From NCBI GenBank assembly GCA_041918155.1, contig JAYRWH010000014.1:1-64000 (forward strand): DNA of 64,000 nucleotides, in the 5' to 3' direction. The first letter of the stretch is position 1. Each line of letters starts with the position of its first letter. Source of the DNA: UBA668 sp041918155. GTDB lineage: Bacteria; Actinomycetota; Acidimicrobiia; Acidimicrobiales; Ilumatobacteraceae. The notes under the pieces were generated by a model, which saw only the letters and a program-made list of their open reading frames with translations, did no database searches and was not told the DNA's origin. A program made the position numbers and the translations under genes. Shown piece after piece: positions 25,469-33,268 of the stretch.

Positions 25469-26131
25469 TTACTTCTTCTTCGCAGCCGGCTTGGCCGGGC
25501 CCTTGCCGCCGCCGCGGACTGGGCCACGACGCTTCTTCTGGACGGGAGCCGCCGTCGCCTCGTCGCCCCGCTTGAACGGGAACCCGAAGGCGTCGAGCAG
25601 GGCCTTACCCTGCTCGTTGGTGGTGGCGGAGGTGACAATCGTGATGTCCATGCCTCGCGGGGCATCGATCTTGTCGTAGTCGATCTCGGGGAACACCGTC
25701 TGGTCGCTGAGACCGAACGTGTAGTTGCCCCGACCATCCCAGCTGTTGGCCGGGAGGCCGCGGAAGTCGCGGATACGGGGGATGGCAACCGCGATCAGGC
25801 GATCGAGGAACTCCCACATCCGGTCGCCGCGCAGGGTGACCTTGCAGCCGATCGACTGACCTTCACGGAGCTTGAAGCCGGCGATGGACGTGCCGGCTTT
25901 GGTGATGATCGGCTTCTGACCGCTGATCTTGGTGAGGTCGGAGACGGCACCCTCGAGCAGCGAAGGCTGCTGGGTGGCCTTGCCGACGCCCATGTTGATC
26001 ACGATCTTCTCGAGCCGCGGCACCTGCATCACGTTGCCGATGCCGAGGTCGCTCTTCAGCGAACCCTTGACCTCGGCCTGATACTTCTCCTTCAGGCGAG
26101 GACCAGCGGCGGGGGTAGTTGCGGTGGTCAT
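25469..26131 (-). CDS. rplE: 50S ribosomal protein L5
   Basis: A 220-residue L5 that binds 5S rRNA and contacts S13. Family blocks are NVMQVPRLEKIVINMGVG, SIAGFKLREGQSIGCKVTLR and IDYDKIDAPRGMDITIVTSA. About 35 extra residues at the C-terminus are rich in Lys, Arg, Gly, Pro and Ala and look like a flexible rRNA-binding tail. It overlaps rplX by 4 bp. Confidence 0.97.
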   Translation of the reverse strand: MTTATTPAAGPRLKEKYQAEVKGSLKSDLGIGNVMQVPRLEKIVINMGVGKATQQPSLLEGAVSDLTKISGQKPIITKAGTSIAGFKLREGQSIGCKVTLRGDRMWEFLDRLIAVAIPRIRDFRGLPANSWDGRGNYTFGLSDQTVFPEIDYDKIDAPRGMDITIVTSATTNEQGKALLDAFGFPFKRGDEATAAPVQKKRRGPVRGGGKGPAKPAAKKK

Positions 26132-26433
26132 CCGATCACCTCTCCGGTGCGCTTGGCGACGCGCACTTTGGCGCCGTCGGGCTGGGTGGTGTAGCCGACC
26201 CGCGTGGGCTTGCCCTTGTGCACCAGCATCACGTTGCTGGCGTCGATGGGCATGTCGCGGTCGATGATGCCGCCCTGCTGGTTGGACTTGCGCGGCTTGC
26301 TGTGCTTCTTGGCCGTGTTGATGCCGTTGACGATGACCTTGTTGTCGGCGGGGAAGACCTGAACGATCTCGCCCTCCTGGCCCTTGTCCTTGCCGGCGAT
26401 CACCACGACGGTGTCACCCTTCTTGAGCTTCAT
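26128..26433 (-). CDS. rplX: 50S ribosomal protein L24
   Basis: A 101-residue L24 with a KOW motif (KKGDTVVVIAGKDKGQEGEI) and the loop NTAKKHSKPRKSNQQGGIID. It is an assembly initiator at the 5' end of 23S rRNA. It lies 3 bp after rplN. Confidence 0.98.
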   Translation of the reverse strand: MKLKKGDTVVVIAGKDKGQEGEIVQVFPADNKVIVNGINTAKKHSKPRKSNQQGGIIDRDMPIDASNVMLVHKGKPTRVGYTTQPDGAKVRVAKRTGEVIG

Positions 26434-26436
26434 GGG

Positions 26437-26805
26437 TCAGATCACCTCCGGCGCCAGCGACACGATGCGCATGAACTTCTTGTCGCGCAGCTCGCGGCCC
26501 ACTGGGCCGAAGATGCGCGTTCCACGCGGCGTGAGGTCGTCTTTGATGATGACGGCCGCGTTCTCGTCGAAACGGATGTAGCTGCCATCGGGACGGCGGC
26601 GCTCCTTCTTGGTGCGCACGACGACGCACTTGACGACGTCGCCCTTCTTCACCGCTGCACCGGGGATGGCGTCCTTCACCGTCGCGACGAAGATGTCGCC
26701 GATACCCGCGTAGCGCCGGCGGGTACCGCCGAGCACCTTGATGCAGAGCACTTCCTTGGCGCCGCTGTTGTCGGCCACGCGGAGCCTGGACTCTTGCTGG
26801 ATCAT
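26437..26805 (-). CDS. rplN: 50S ribosomal protein L14
   Basis: The 122-residue L14, the most conserved protein in the set: MIQQESRLRVADNSGAKEVL at the N-terminus, then GDVVKCVVVRTKKERRRPDG and FDENAAVIIKDDLTPRGTRI. It contacts 16S rRNA in an intersubunit bridge. It overlaps rpsQ by 4 bp. Confidence 0.99.
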   Translation of the reverse strand: MIQQESRLRVADNSGAKEVLCIKVLGGTRRRYAGIGDIFVATVKDAIPGAAVKKGDVVKCVVVRTKKERRRPDGSYIRFDENAAVIIKDDLTPRGTRIFGPVGRELRDKKFMRIVSLAPEVI

Positions 26806-27086
26806 TTGGCACGCTCCAGGACTTCCACGACGCGCCAGCGCTTGTTCTTGCTGAGCGGGCGGGTCTCCATGACACGAACCTTGTCGCCCACGTTGACGTC
26901 GTTCGTCTCGTCGTGGGCGTACAGCTTCTTGGTACGCATCATGAACTTGCCGTACTTCGGGTGGCGCACGCGCTCGATGACGGCGACGACCGCGGTCTTG
27001 TCCATCTTGTTGGACACGACGAGGCCCTCACGGGTCTTGCGCACGTTGCGTTGTTCGTTCTGTTCGTTCAGTTCTTCGGTCATCAC
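26802..27086 (-). CDS. rpsQ: 30S ribosomal protein S17
   Basis: A 94-residue S17 with an OB fold: RKTREGLVVSNKMDKTAVVA, HPKYGKFMMRTKKLYAHDE and GDKVRVMETRPLSKNKRWRV. The first ten residues are an extra acidic Asn/Gln/Glu-rich stretch. It overlaps rpmC by 4 bp. Confidence 0.97.
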   Translation of the reverse strand: MMTEELNEQNEQRNVRKTREGLVVSNKMDKTAVVAVIERVRHPKYGKFMMRTKKLYAHDETNDVNVGDKVRVMETRPLSKNKRWRVVEVLERAK

Positions 27087-27298
27087 TTGCTTCCCTCTGC
27101 CAGCGCAATTTCCTTCGCGCGGATATGGGTGTTGATACGGGCGATCTGACGACGAACCTTGCCGATCTCGGCGTTGTTGTCGAGCTGACCGGTGGCGTTG
27201 CGGAAGCGCAGGTTCAGCGACTCCTGCTTGGTGGCCCGCAGCTCTTCCACGAGGGCAGCGAGATCCAGTTCCTTGAGCTCGGTGTTGCTACGAGCCAT
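27083..27298 (-). CDS. rpmC: 50S ribosomal protein L29
   Basis: A 71-residue L29, a two-helix protein at the exit tunnel near the docking site for signal recognition particle and trigger factor. The helices are LKELDLAALVEELRATKQES and GKVRRQIARINTHIRAKE. It overlaps rplP by one base. Confidence 0.97.
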   Translation of the reverse strand: MARSNTELKELDLAALVEELRATKQESLNLRFRNATGQLDNNAEIGKVRRQIARINTHIRAKEIALAEGSK

Positions 27299-27714
27299 CA
27301 GTAGACCTCCTCACGGGTGATGATGCGCGCCTTGATCGGGAGCTTCTGGATGGCCTTGGCCATGGCGGCCTTGGCAATCTCCTCGTTGGGGAACGAGAGC
27401 TCGAAGAGCACGCGGCCGGGGCGCACGACGGCGACCCACAACTCGGGGTTGCCCTTGCCGGAACCCATGCGGGTCTCGGCCGGCTTCTTGGTGACGGGCT
27501 TGTCCGGGAAGATGTTGATCCAGACCTTGCCACCACGCTTGATCGCGCGGGTCATGGCGATACGAGCGGCCTCGATCTGGCGGGCGGTGAGCCAGCCGGG
27601 CTCGAGCGCCTGGATGCCGTACTCGCCGAAGGCGAGCTCGGTGCCACCCTTGGCATTACCGAACGTACGACCGCGGTGGTGCTTGCGGTGTGCGACTTTA
27701 CGGGGCATCAACAT
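27298..27714 (-). CDS. rplP: 50S ribosomal protein L16
   Basis: A 138-residue L16 that shapes the A-site tRNA binding region. It starts MLMPRKVAHRKHHRGR, with RQIEAARIAMTRAIKRGGKV and WINIFPDKPVTKKPAETRMG as diagnostic blocks. The second Met (MPRKVAHRK) is an equally good start. It lies 6 bp after rpsC. Confidence 0.98.
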   Translation of the reverse strand: MLMPRKVAHRKHHRGRTFGNAKGGTELAFGEYGIQALEPGWLTARQIEAARIAMTRAIKRGGKVWINIFPDKPVTKKPAETRMGSGKGNPELWVAVVRPGRVLFELSFPNEEIAKAAMAKAIQKLPIKARIITREEVY

Positions 27715-27720
27715 GATGGA

Positions 27721-28602
27721 TCAGTCCTCCCCACGGAAGTGCGGGGCTTCGTGAGCGCCACCGTGGGTACGGCGAGCGATCTCTTCTTCCTCGTCGAGCA
27801 ACTTCTCGAGCTCGGGGTCGGCTTCCTTGACGAGCGGGCTCGCCTCGACCTCGGTCTCTTCCTTGCGGCGAGCACCCGACGAGACGACCTTGCGCGGCGA
27901 GCCGGCCAGACCAGCGGCCTCGCCGACGGCCATGGCGGCCTCGCGGGAGACCTTGTCCTCACTCTGGGCCTTGTAGGGCACGATGTCGCCCTTGTAGATC
28001 CATACCTTGACACCGACGCGACCGCTGGAGGTGCGCGCCTCACGCATGCCGTAATCGATGTCGGCGCGCAGGGTGTGCAGCGGCACACGACCTTCGCGGT
28101 ACCACTCGGTGCGGCTCATCTCGGCGCCGCCGAGACGACCCGAACACTGCACGCGGATGCCAAGGGCGCCGGCCTTCTGGGCGTTCTGTACTGCACGCTT
28201 CATCGCACGGCGGAAGGCGATGCGGTTGACGAGCTGGTCGGCCACACCCTGAGCGATGAGCGCTGCGTCGAGCTCAGGGCTCTTGATCTCGACGATGTTG
28301 AGCTGCACCTTGGGGTTGCCGGTGATCTGGGTGAGCAGGGCACGCAGCTCGTCAGCCTGGGCGCCACGACGACCGATCACGATGCCCGGGCGGGCCGTGT
28401 GGATATCGACGCGGACCTTGTCGCGGGTGCGCTCGATCTCGATGCGGCTGACGGCAGCCGACTCGAGCTTGGTCATCAGCGCGCGGCGGATCTTCCAGTC
28501 CTCGGTGAGGTAGTCCTTGTACTCGCGCTCGCTGAACCAGCGGCTCTTCCACTCGGTGGTGACGCCGAGACGGAAGCCGTACGGGTTGATCTTCTGACCC
28601 AT
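27721..28602 (-). CDS. rpsC: 30S ribosomal protein S3 with extended C-terminus
   Basis: A 293-residue S3, which lines the mRNA entry channel. The first about 220 residues are standard: MGQKINPYGFRLGVTTEWKS, the KH-domain block PGIVIGRRGAQADELRALL, and RRAMKRAVQNAQKAGALGIR. The last about 70 residues are an added tail, basic then strongly acidic (PELEKLLDEEEEIARR), ending in a His/Glu/Gly-rich stretch. Long S3 tails occur in other actinobacteria. It overlaps rplV by one base. Confidence 0.97.
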   Translation of the reverse strand: MGQKINPYGFRLGVTTEWKSRWFSEREYKDYLTEDWKIRRALMTKLESAAVSRIEIERTRDKVRVDIHTARPGIVIGRRGAQADELRALLTQITGNPKVQLNIVEIKSPELDAALIAQGVADQLVNRIAFRRAMKRAVQNAQKAGALGIRVQCSGRLGGAEMSRTEWYREGRVPLHTLRADIDYGMREARTSSGRVGVKVWIYKGDIVPYKAQSEDKVSREAAMAVGEAAGLAGSPRKVVSSGARRKEETEVEASPLVKEADPELEKLLDEEEEIARRTHGGAHEAPHFRGED

Positions 28603-29267
28603 CAGTTGTTCTCCGTTTCCGGCGTATCGGTGGTCTCGACGGTCTCGACGGCGTCGACGACCTCGTCGGTGACGACCTCGTCGGTGACGACCTCGTCACC
28701 GTGGTCATGGTCATGGTCATGGTCGTGATCGTGATCGTGACCGCCGCCCTTCAGCGACGCGGCACGCTGACGGCTGCGCTCGACGCGGGCCTTGCGGCCG
28801 GCGGCGGTGCCACCAGCGGCGCCACGACGGCGGCCGGCAACGGTGCGCTTGGCCTCACGGGCCTGCACGACCTCGAGGCGCTCGTCGTCAAGGCGAGCCA
28901 CGACGATGGTGATGTGGCAGGTGCGCTTGTTGATCCGCCCGGTGCGGCCACGGGCCCGCGGGGTGAAGCGCTTCAGCGTCGGGCCCTCGTCGGCGAAGCA
29001 CGCCTTGACGTAGAGCTCTTCGGCATCCTGCTCGTCGTTGTGCACCGCGTTGGCGACGGCGCTGGCGAGCACCTTGCGAATCGTTGTGGCGATCTCGCGA
29101 TCGGTGAACTGCAGCACCTCATCGGCGTTGCGCACCGGCAGGCCGCGGATGAGATTGAGCACCACGCGGGCCTTGGAGGCCGACGAGCGGATATACATCG
29201 CGCTCGCCTTGGTGCCACTGCGTTCGCCGGCGACGAACGACTTCTCGTTGAGCTTGGGACCGGTCAT
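28602..29267 (-). CDS. rplV: 50S ribosomal protein L22 with His-Asp repeat tail
   Basis: L22 lines the peptide exit tunnel. Residues 1 to about 130 are typical (ASKARVVLNLIRGLPVRNAD, FTPRARGRTGRINKRTCHI). The 221 residues far exceed the usual 110-130. After a basic linker (RRGAAGGTAAGRKARVERSR) comes a run of alternating His and Asp about 13 residues long, then DEVVTDEVVTDEVV and a Thr/Glu-rich end. The tail DNA is built of 6-bp and 15-bp tandem repeats. The His-Asp run could bind metal; that is inference. Confidence 0.96.
   Translation of the reverse strand: MTGPKLNEKSFVAGERSGTKASAMYIRSSASKARVVLNLIRGLPVRNADEVLQFTDREIATTIRKVLASAVANAVHNDEQDAEELYVKACFADEGPTLKRFTPRARGRTGRINKRTCHITIVVARLDDERLEVVQAREAKRTVAGRRRGAAGGTAAGRKARVERSRQRAASLKGGGHDHDHDHDHDHDHGDEVVTDEVVTDEVVDAVETVETTDTPETENN
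28657..28742. repeat. Tandem repeats encoding the rplV C-terminal tail
   Basis: Two adjacent arrays lie inside rplV. At 28657-28697 a 15-bp unit (ACGACCTCGTCGGTG) occurs two and a half times. At 28701-28742 a 6-bp unit (variants GTGGTC, ATGGTC, GTGATC) occurs seven times. Both unit lengths are multiples of three, so copy-number changes would keep the reading frame. Confidence 0.85.
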
Positions 29268-29551
29268 CAGCGGCGACCCTTCGTGTTCTTTTCCTGGCCG
29301 GCGTGGTACTTGAAGGTACGAGTCGGGCTGAATTCGCCCAGCTTGTGACCGACCATGCTCTCGGTGACATAGACGGGCACATGCTTGCGACCGTCGTGGA
29401 CGGCGATCGTGTGGCCGACCATGTCGGGGATGATGGTGCTGCGACGGCTCCAGGTCTTGATGACCTTGCGCTCGCCGGCCGAGTTCTGCTCGTCCACCTT
29501 CTTCAGCAGGTGATCGTCGACGAACGGGCCCTTCTTCAGGCTGCGTGACAT
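29267..29551 (-). CDS. rpsS: 30S ribosomal protein S19
   Basis: A 94-residue S19 of the small-subunit head: MSRSLKKGPFVDDHLLKKVD, TWSRRSTIIPDMVGHTIAVH and MVGHKLGEFSPTRTFKYHAG. It overlaps rplV by one base and lies 7 bp after rplB. Confidence 0.98.
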   Translation of the reverse strand: MSRSLKKGPFVDDHLLKKVDEQNSAGERKVIKTWSRRSTIIPDMVGHTIAVHDGRKHVPVYVTESMVGHKLGEFSPTRTFKYHAGQEKNTKGRR

Positions 29552-29558
29552 GGGCTAA

Positions 29559-30398
29559 CTACCTCCGGCCCTTCGACGTGCGGCGACGGCGCACGATGAG
29601 CTTCTGCGACGGCTTGTTGGTGTTGCGGGTGCGCACACCTTCGGGCTTGCCCCAGGGCGACACGGGCGGGCGACCGCCCGACGTGCGGCCCTCGCCACCA
29701 CCGAGGGGGTGGTCGACGGGGTTCATGGCCACACCACGGGTCTGGGGGCGGACGCCCTTCCAGCGGTTGCGGCCGGCCTTGCCGATCGTGACGAGCTCGT
29801 GCTCGCTGTTGCCGACCTCACCGATGGTGGCCCGGCAGTCGATGAGTACGCGGCGCATCTCGGTGCTCGGCAGGCGCAGGGTGGCGAACTCGCCCTCCTT
29901 GGCGACCAGCTGGACGGCCACGCCGGCCGAGCGGCCGATCGCACCGCCGCCACCGGGGCGCAGCTCGACATTGTGGACGGTGGTACCGACCGGGATGTAC
30001 CGCAGCGGCAGGGCGTTGCCCGGCTTGATGTCGGCATGGTGGCCGCTGCTGACGTGGTCGCCCACCTTCAGCCCCTTGGGGGCGAGGATGTAGGCCTTCT
30101 CACCATCGCTGTAGTGCAGCAGGGCGATGCGACAGGTGCGGTTCGGGTCGTACTCGATGGCAGCGACCTTGGCCGTGATGTCGTCCTTGACGCGGCGGAA
30201 GTCGATGACGCGGTAGGCACGCTTGTGGCCGCCACCACGGTGACGGGAGGTCTTGCGACCGTAGACGTTGCGACCGCCGCTCTTGCTGAGCGGGGAGAGC
30301 AACGTCCTCTCGGGGGTCGCTTTCGTGACCTCGGAGAAGTCCGACGACGTCTGGAAACGGCGACCGGCGCTGGTGGGCTTGCGGGAACGAATGGCCAT
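29559..30398 (-). CDS. rplB: 50S ribosomal protein L2
   Basis: A 279-residue L2, needed for subunit joining and peptidyl transfer. Blocks: GRKTSRHRGGGHKRAYRVID, GTTVHNVELRPGGGGAIGRS, and the catalytic-region motif GVAMNPVDHPLGGGEGRTSG, which holds the conserved histidine. It lies 13 bp after rplW. Confidence 0.99.
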   Translation of the reverse strand: MAIRSRKPTSAGRRFQTSSDFSEVTKATPERTLLSPLSKSGGRNVYGRKTSRHRGGGHKRAYRVIDFRRVKDDITAKVAAIEYDPNRTCRIALLHYSDGEKAYILAPKGLKVGDHVSSGHHADIKPGNALPLRYIPVGTTVHNVELRPGGGGAIGRSAGVAVQLVAKEGEFATLRLPSTEMRRVLIDCRATIGEVGNSEHELVTIGKAGRNRWKGVRPQTRGVAMNPVDHPLGGGEGRTSGGRPPVSPWGKPEGVRTRNTNKPSQKLIVRRRRTSKGRR

Positions 30399-30411
30399 GA
30401 TGTGTCGCGCC

Positions 30412-30705
30412 TCAGTGCTCGAACAGCGGGATTTCGTCGCCCGCAGCCAGTGTGACGATGACCCGCTTGGTGTCGGGCTTGGAACCGGTCTTGCCGGTGC
30501 GGCGGGCGCGAGTGGTCTTGCCCTTGCGGTTGAGGGTGTTGACCTTCAACACGGTGACGCCCCAGATGCTCTCGATGGCATCGCAGATCTCGGGCTTGCT
30601 GGCGCTGGGGTGCACCTTGAACGTGTAGACGCCCTGTTCGATCAGGCCGTAGCTCTTCTCCGACACCACGGGTGCCAGGATGATGTCGCGGGGATCTTTC
30701 ATCAC
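30412..30705 (-). CDS. rplW: 50S ribosomal protein L23
   Basis: A 97-residue L23 at the exit-tunnel rim, docking site for trigger factor and SRP. It has DPRDIILAPVVSEKSYGLIE, YTFKVHPSASKPEICDAIE and the variable loop KGKTTRARRTGKTGSKPDTK. It overlaps rplD by 4 bp (ATGA). Confidence 0.97.
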   Translation of the reverse strand: MMKDPRDIILAPVVSEKSYGLIEQGVYTFKVHPSASKPEICDAIESIWGVTVLKVNTLNRKGKTTRARRTGKTGSKPDTKRVIVTLAAGDEIPLFEH

Positions 30706-31421
30706 TCGCTCTCCTCGGTGTCGGCCGCTTCAGTCGCGGCCGCTTCAGTCGTGGTCTTCTTGGCGGCAGCCTTCTTGGCCGGGGCCTTCTTGGCCGGCGC
30801 CGCGGCGATCACCGAGGTACCCGGCAACGTGGCCTGGGTGAATACCACGACGTCGTTGCACAAGATGTCGTACGCGTTCAGCTCGTTGACCTCGATGAGC
30901 TGCACTTCGGGCAGGTTGAGGAAGCTGCGAATCGTGTTGGTGTCGGTGACATCCACCACCACGAGCACCTTGCCCTCGAGGCCGAGTGCGCTGAGCGCGG
31001 CTTTGGCATCCTTGGTCTTCGGAGCAGCGAAACCCCAAGTGTCGATGACGACGACCTTGCCTTCGGCAGCGCGGTCGCTGAGCGCCGAGCGCAGGGCAAG
31101 CTTGATCATCTTCTTGGGCGTGCTCTGGCCGTACTTGCGCGGCTTGGGGCCCAGGGCGACGCCACCACCGCTGTAGTGCGGGGCACGGATCGAGCCCTGG
31201 CGGGCATTGCCGGTGCCCTTCTGCTTGAACGGCTTCTTGCCGCCACCGCTGACTTCGGCGCGGGTTTTGGTGCTCTGGGTGCCACTGCGGCGGGCGGCCA
31301 GCTGGGCCGTCACCACCTGGTGCATCACCGGCACGTTCGGCTGGATACCGAACACCTCGGCGTCGAGGGTGAGCGAGCCGGCGTCGGTGCCGGCAGCGGT
31401 CTTGAGGGAGATCGAGGCCAT
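30702..31421 (-). CDS. rplD: 50S ribosomal protein L4
   Basis: A 239-residue L4; in some bacteria L4 also represses the S10 operon. The tunnel-loop block is KPFKQKGTGNARQGSIRAPH, and GPKPRKYGQSTPKKMIKLAL follows. The last about 30 residues are a lysine/alanine repeat (KKAPAKKAAAKKTT) and an acidic end. The ATG at 31421 (MASISLKTA) is 5 bp after the rplC stop; the open frame further upstream overlaps rplC and is not coding. Confidence 0.97.
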   Translation of the reverse strand: MASISLKTAAGTDAGSLTLDAEVFGIQPNVPVMHQVVTAQLAARRSGTQSTKTRAEVSGGGKKPFKQKGTGNARQGSIRAPHYSGGGVALGPKPRKYGQSTPKKMIKLALRSALSDRAAEGKVVVIDTWGFAAPKTKDAKAALSALGLEGKVLVVVDVTDTNTIRSFLNLPEVQLIEVNELNAYDILCNDVVVFTQATLPGTSVIAAAPAKKAPAKKAAAKKTTTEAAATEAADTEESE

Positions 31422-31426
31422 GATCG

Positions 31427-32062
31427 TCACTTCCCCTTCACTGCGTTGCGAACGATGACCACACCGCCGTTGGGACCGGGCACCGAGCCCTTCACCAGCA
31501 GCAAGTTGCGCTCGGGATCGGCTTCGACGACCTCGAGGTTGAGCGTCGTGACCTGCTCGTTGCCCATGTGGCCCGACATGCGGACGCCCTTGAACACGCG
31601 GCCGGGGAAGCTGCACTGGCCGATCGAGCCCGGCGCACGGTGGTGCTTGTGGTTACCGTGGCTGGCGCCCTGACCGGAGAAGTTGTGACGCTTCATCGTG
31701 CCGGCGAAGCCCTTACCGCGGCTGACGGCAGTGACATCGACCCGCTCGCCCTGGATCAAGGTGTCGACCTTGATCTCCTGGCCGACCTCGAACCCGTCGA
31801 CCGAGTCGAGCCGCAGCTCGACCACGCGGCGACCGGCTTCGACACCGGCAGCGGCGAAGTGCCCGGCCTCGGCCTTGTTGAGCTTCTTCGCGTCCTTCAG
31901 GCCATAGGTGACCTGCAGGGCGGTGTAGCCGTCGCGTTCGGTCGTCTTGACCTGAACGATGCGGGCCGGCTCGACGCGGAGCACGGTGACGGGAACGACT
32001 TTGTCGTTCACCCACACCTGGCTCATGGCGACCTTTTCGCCAACAATCGCTTTGAGTGCCAT
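31427..32062 (-). CDS. rplC: 50S ribosomal protein L3
   Basis: A 211-residue L3, an assembly initiator whose loop reaches the peptidyl-transferase centre. Blocks: VGEKVAMSQVWVNDKVVPVT, SRGKGFAGTMKRHNFSGQGA, SHGNHKHHRAPGSIGQCSFP and GRVFKGVRMSGHMG. The ATG at 32062 (MALKAIVGEK) has AAAAGG 8 bases upstream. It is the first gene of its transcript, because rpsJ is cut off by two unrelated genes and a terminator. Confidence 0.97.
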   Translation of the reverse strand: MALKAIVGEKVAMSQVWVNDKVVPVTVLRVEPARIVQVKTTERDGYTALQVTYGLKDAKKLNKAEAGHFAAAGVEAGRRVVELRLDSVDGFEVGQEIKVDTLIQGERVDVTAVSRGKGFAGTMKRHNFSGQGASHGNHKHHRAPGSIGQCSFPGRVFKGVRMSGHMGNEQVTTLNLEVVEADPERNLLLVKGSVPGPNGGVVIVRNAVKGK

Positions 32063-32077
32063 TTCGGCAGCCTTTTC

Positions 32078-32096
32078 GGTTCGACCCGGACGAACC
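32078..32096 (-). promoter_or_regulatory. Leader hairpin next to the rplC ribosome-binding site
   Basis: A 6-bp perfect stem (GGTTCG/CGAACC) with a 7-nt loop that can alternatively pair as CCCGG/CCGGG. It lies a few bases upstream of the AAAAGG site of rplC. The competing pairings and position are what a translational control element would show. No protein binding is known; this is inference. Confidence 0.4.
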
Positions 32097-32121
32097 GGGC
32101 ATTTTGGTTGACACACGCAAA

Positions 32122-32159
32122 TGCTCCGCAGGCCATGATTCGCTATGGCCGGCGGAGCA
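32122..32159 (-). promoter_or_regulatory. Long leader hairpin upstream of rplC
   Basis: A two-part stem: TGCTCCGC pairs with GCGGAGCA, then a single-base internal loop on each side, then GGCCAT pairs with ATGGCC around an 8-nt loop. It lies about 60 nt upstream of the rplC ATG, inside the predicted 190-nt leader, with no T tract after it. It is a candidate autoregulatory r-protein leader for the rplC-map transcript. Confidence 0.55.
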
Positions 32160-32260
32160 CCGGATTCGAGTTGTCGCCGGGCCGTTCCCCTCCATTGCTG
32201 GGGTTGGGGCGTGCCCGGACATCGATTGGATGCGCACCGGCTGGCGCACACGAGGAGTTG

Positions 32261-32290
32261 ACTCTACCGGCGCGTGTGGCCGGGTGCCAA
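32261..32290 (-). promoter_or_regulatory. Promoter of the rplC operon
   Basis: On the minus strand TTGGCA (32290-32285), an 18-bp spacer and TAGAGT (32266-32261) form a good sigma-70-type promoter. The predicted start near 32254 gives a leader of about 190 nt before rplC. The rest of the 32063-32319 gap holds the two hairpins and nothing else I can see. Confidence 0.6.
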
Positions 32291-32319
32291 CCCCCGCGGT
32301 GTGACGGTGGTAGCGCCGT

Positions 32320-33264
32320 TCAGACGTCGAGCACGCTCTGCGCGGGAACCAGGTCGGCATCGAAGAAGGCGAAGAACTCCTTGCTCGACTGCTCGAGGTA
32401 ACGCGACCCGTTGGCGCTCATCCGCCGGTCGACGATCGAGGCCACGACGGCGCCATCGGCGGCGTGACCGAACACGGTGAAGTTGGGCCAGCTCGCCGCC
32501 GCACCCCAGTAGACGTGGAGCGCCCTGGCCCGTGCGACCTGGGACTGGCCGCCGTCGACCATCAGGATCAAGTTCTGGGGCAGGGTGAGCCACGAGCCGT
32601 CGTCGAACAGGTCGCGGCCGAGCTCGCCGATGGTGATCTTGCCCTCGCGATCGATGCCGATGGTCGCCCGGCCCGGCACCAACTCCTGCACCACCGTGCC
32701 CTCGGTGACGTACCCGCCGGCGGAGTGCTCCAGTTTGAACCCGCCGTTCATGGCCGCCAGAAGTGACGGCACGAGGTCGGCGGGCACATGATCGTCGCGC
32801 TGCCAGTCCCCCGGCGCCTGCTCGCGCCCGTTGAACAGTCCGGCACGCAGATACGTCTGGTCGATGACCACCACCGTCGCGAGGACGCGGCCCGTGTGGG
32901 CCAAAGGACGCAGGCTCGTGACCCACATCGCGTCGGTGCCGTTTGCCTGGGCGACCGGCACCCACTGGCCCTCGCCCGGCTTGGCCTGGTCGAACGGAGC
33001 GACGAGGGGCGCCGGCGCGGGCGGGCGGTAGATCGTGGTCGTCGTGGTGGCTTGCGTGGTCGGCGCCGGCAGCGTCGTCGGCGCGGTGGTCGTGGGGCGA
33101 AGGGTCGTCGCGGTGACCTCCGGGACGACCGGCTCGACCGGCGTGTCGGCCGCCGGGTCGCCGATGCTCCCCGTCTCGTGCAGCACGAACACGACGAGGG
33201 CGACGAGCACAAGGACGAGCCCCCACGCGGCGGGCCGCCATCGGACGCTGATCGATCTGCTCAC
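32320..33264 (-). CDS. Membrane-anchored phosphodiester glycosidase-like protein
   Basis: A 314-residue protein with one N-terminal membrane segment (about residues 12-32), a Thr/Pro-rich linker (TTTAPTTLPAPTTQATTTTT) and an extracellular domain. The domain has SLLAAMNGGFKLEHSAGGY, VDGGQSQVARARALHVYW and IVDRRMSANGSRYLE. This resembles the NAGPA/phosphodiester-glycosidase fold (AAMNGGF, VDGG), which acts on exopolysaccharide or phospho-sugar links; assignment is by eye. The GTG at 33264 is 4 bp after the stop of the M23 gene, so the two share a transcript and probably a cell-wall role. Confidence 0.65.
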   Translation of the reverse strand: MSRSISVRWRPAAWGLVLVLVALVVFVLHETGSIGDPAADTPVEPVVPEVTATTLRPTTTAPTTLPAPTTQATTTTTIYRPPAPAPLVAPFDQAKPGEGQWVPVAQANGTDAMWVTSLRPLAHTGRVLATVVVIDQTYLRAGLFNGREQAPGDWQRDDHVPADLVPSLLAAMNGGFKLEHSAGGYVTEGTVVQELVPGRATIGIDREGKITIGELGRDLFDDGSWLTLPQNLILMVDGGQSQVARARALHVYWGAAASWPNFTVFGHAADGAVVASIVDRRMSANGSRYLEQSSKEFFAFFDADLVPAQSVLDV

Positions 33265-33268
33265 GTGC

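Noticed and set aside
32108..32113. Perfect TTGACA on the plus strand
   Set aside because: No -10 box at the right distance and no plus-strand gene follows; it lies inside the rplC leader.
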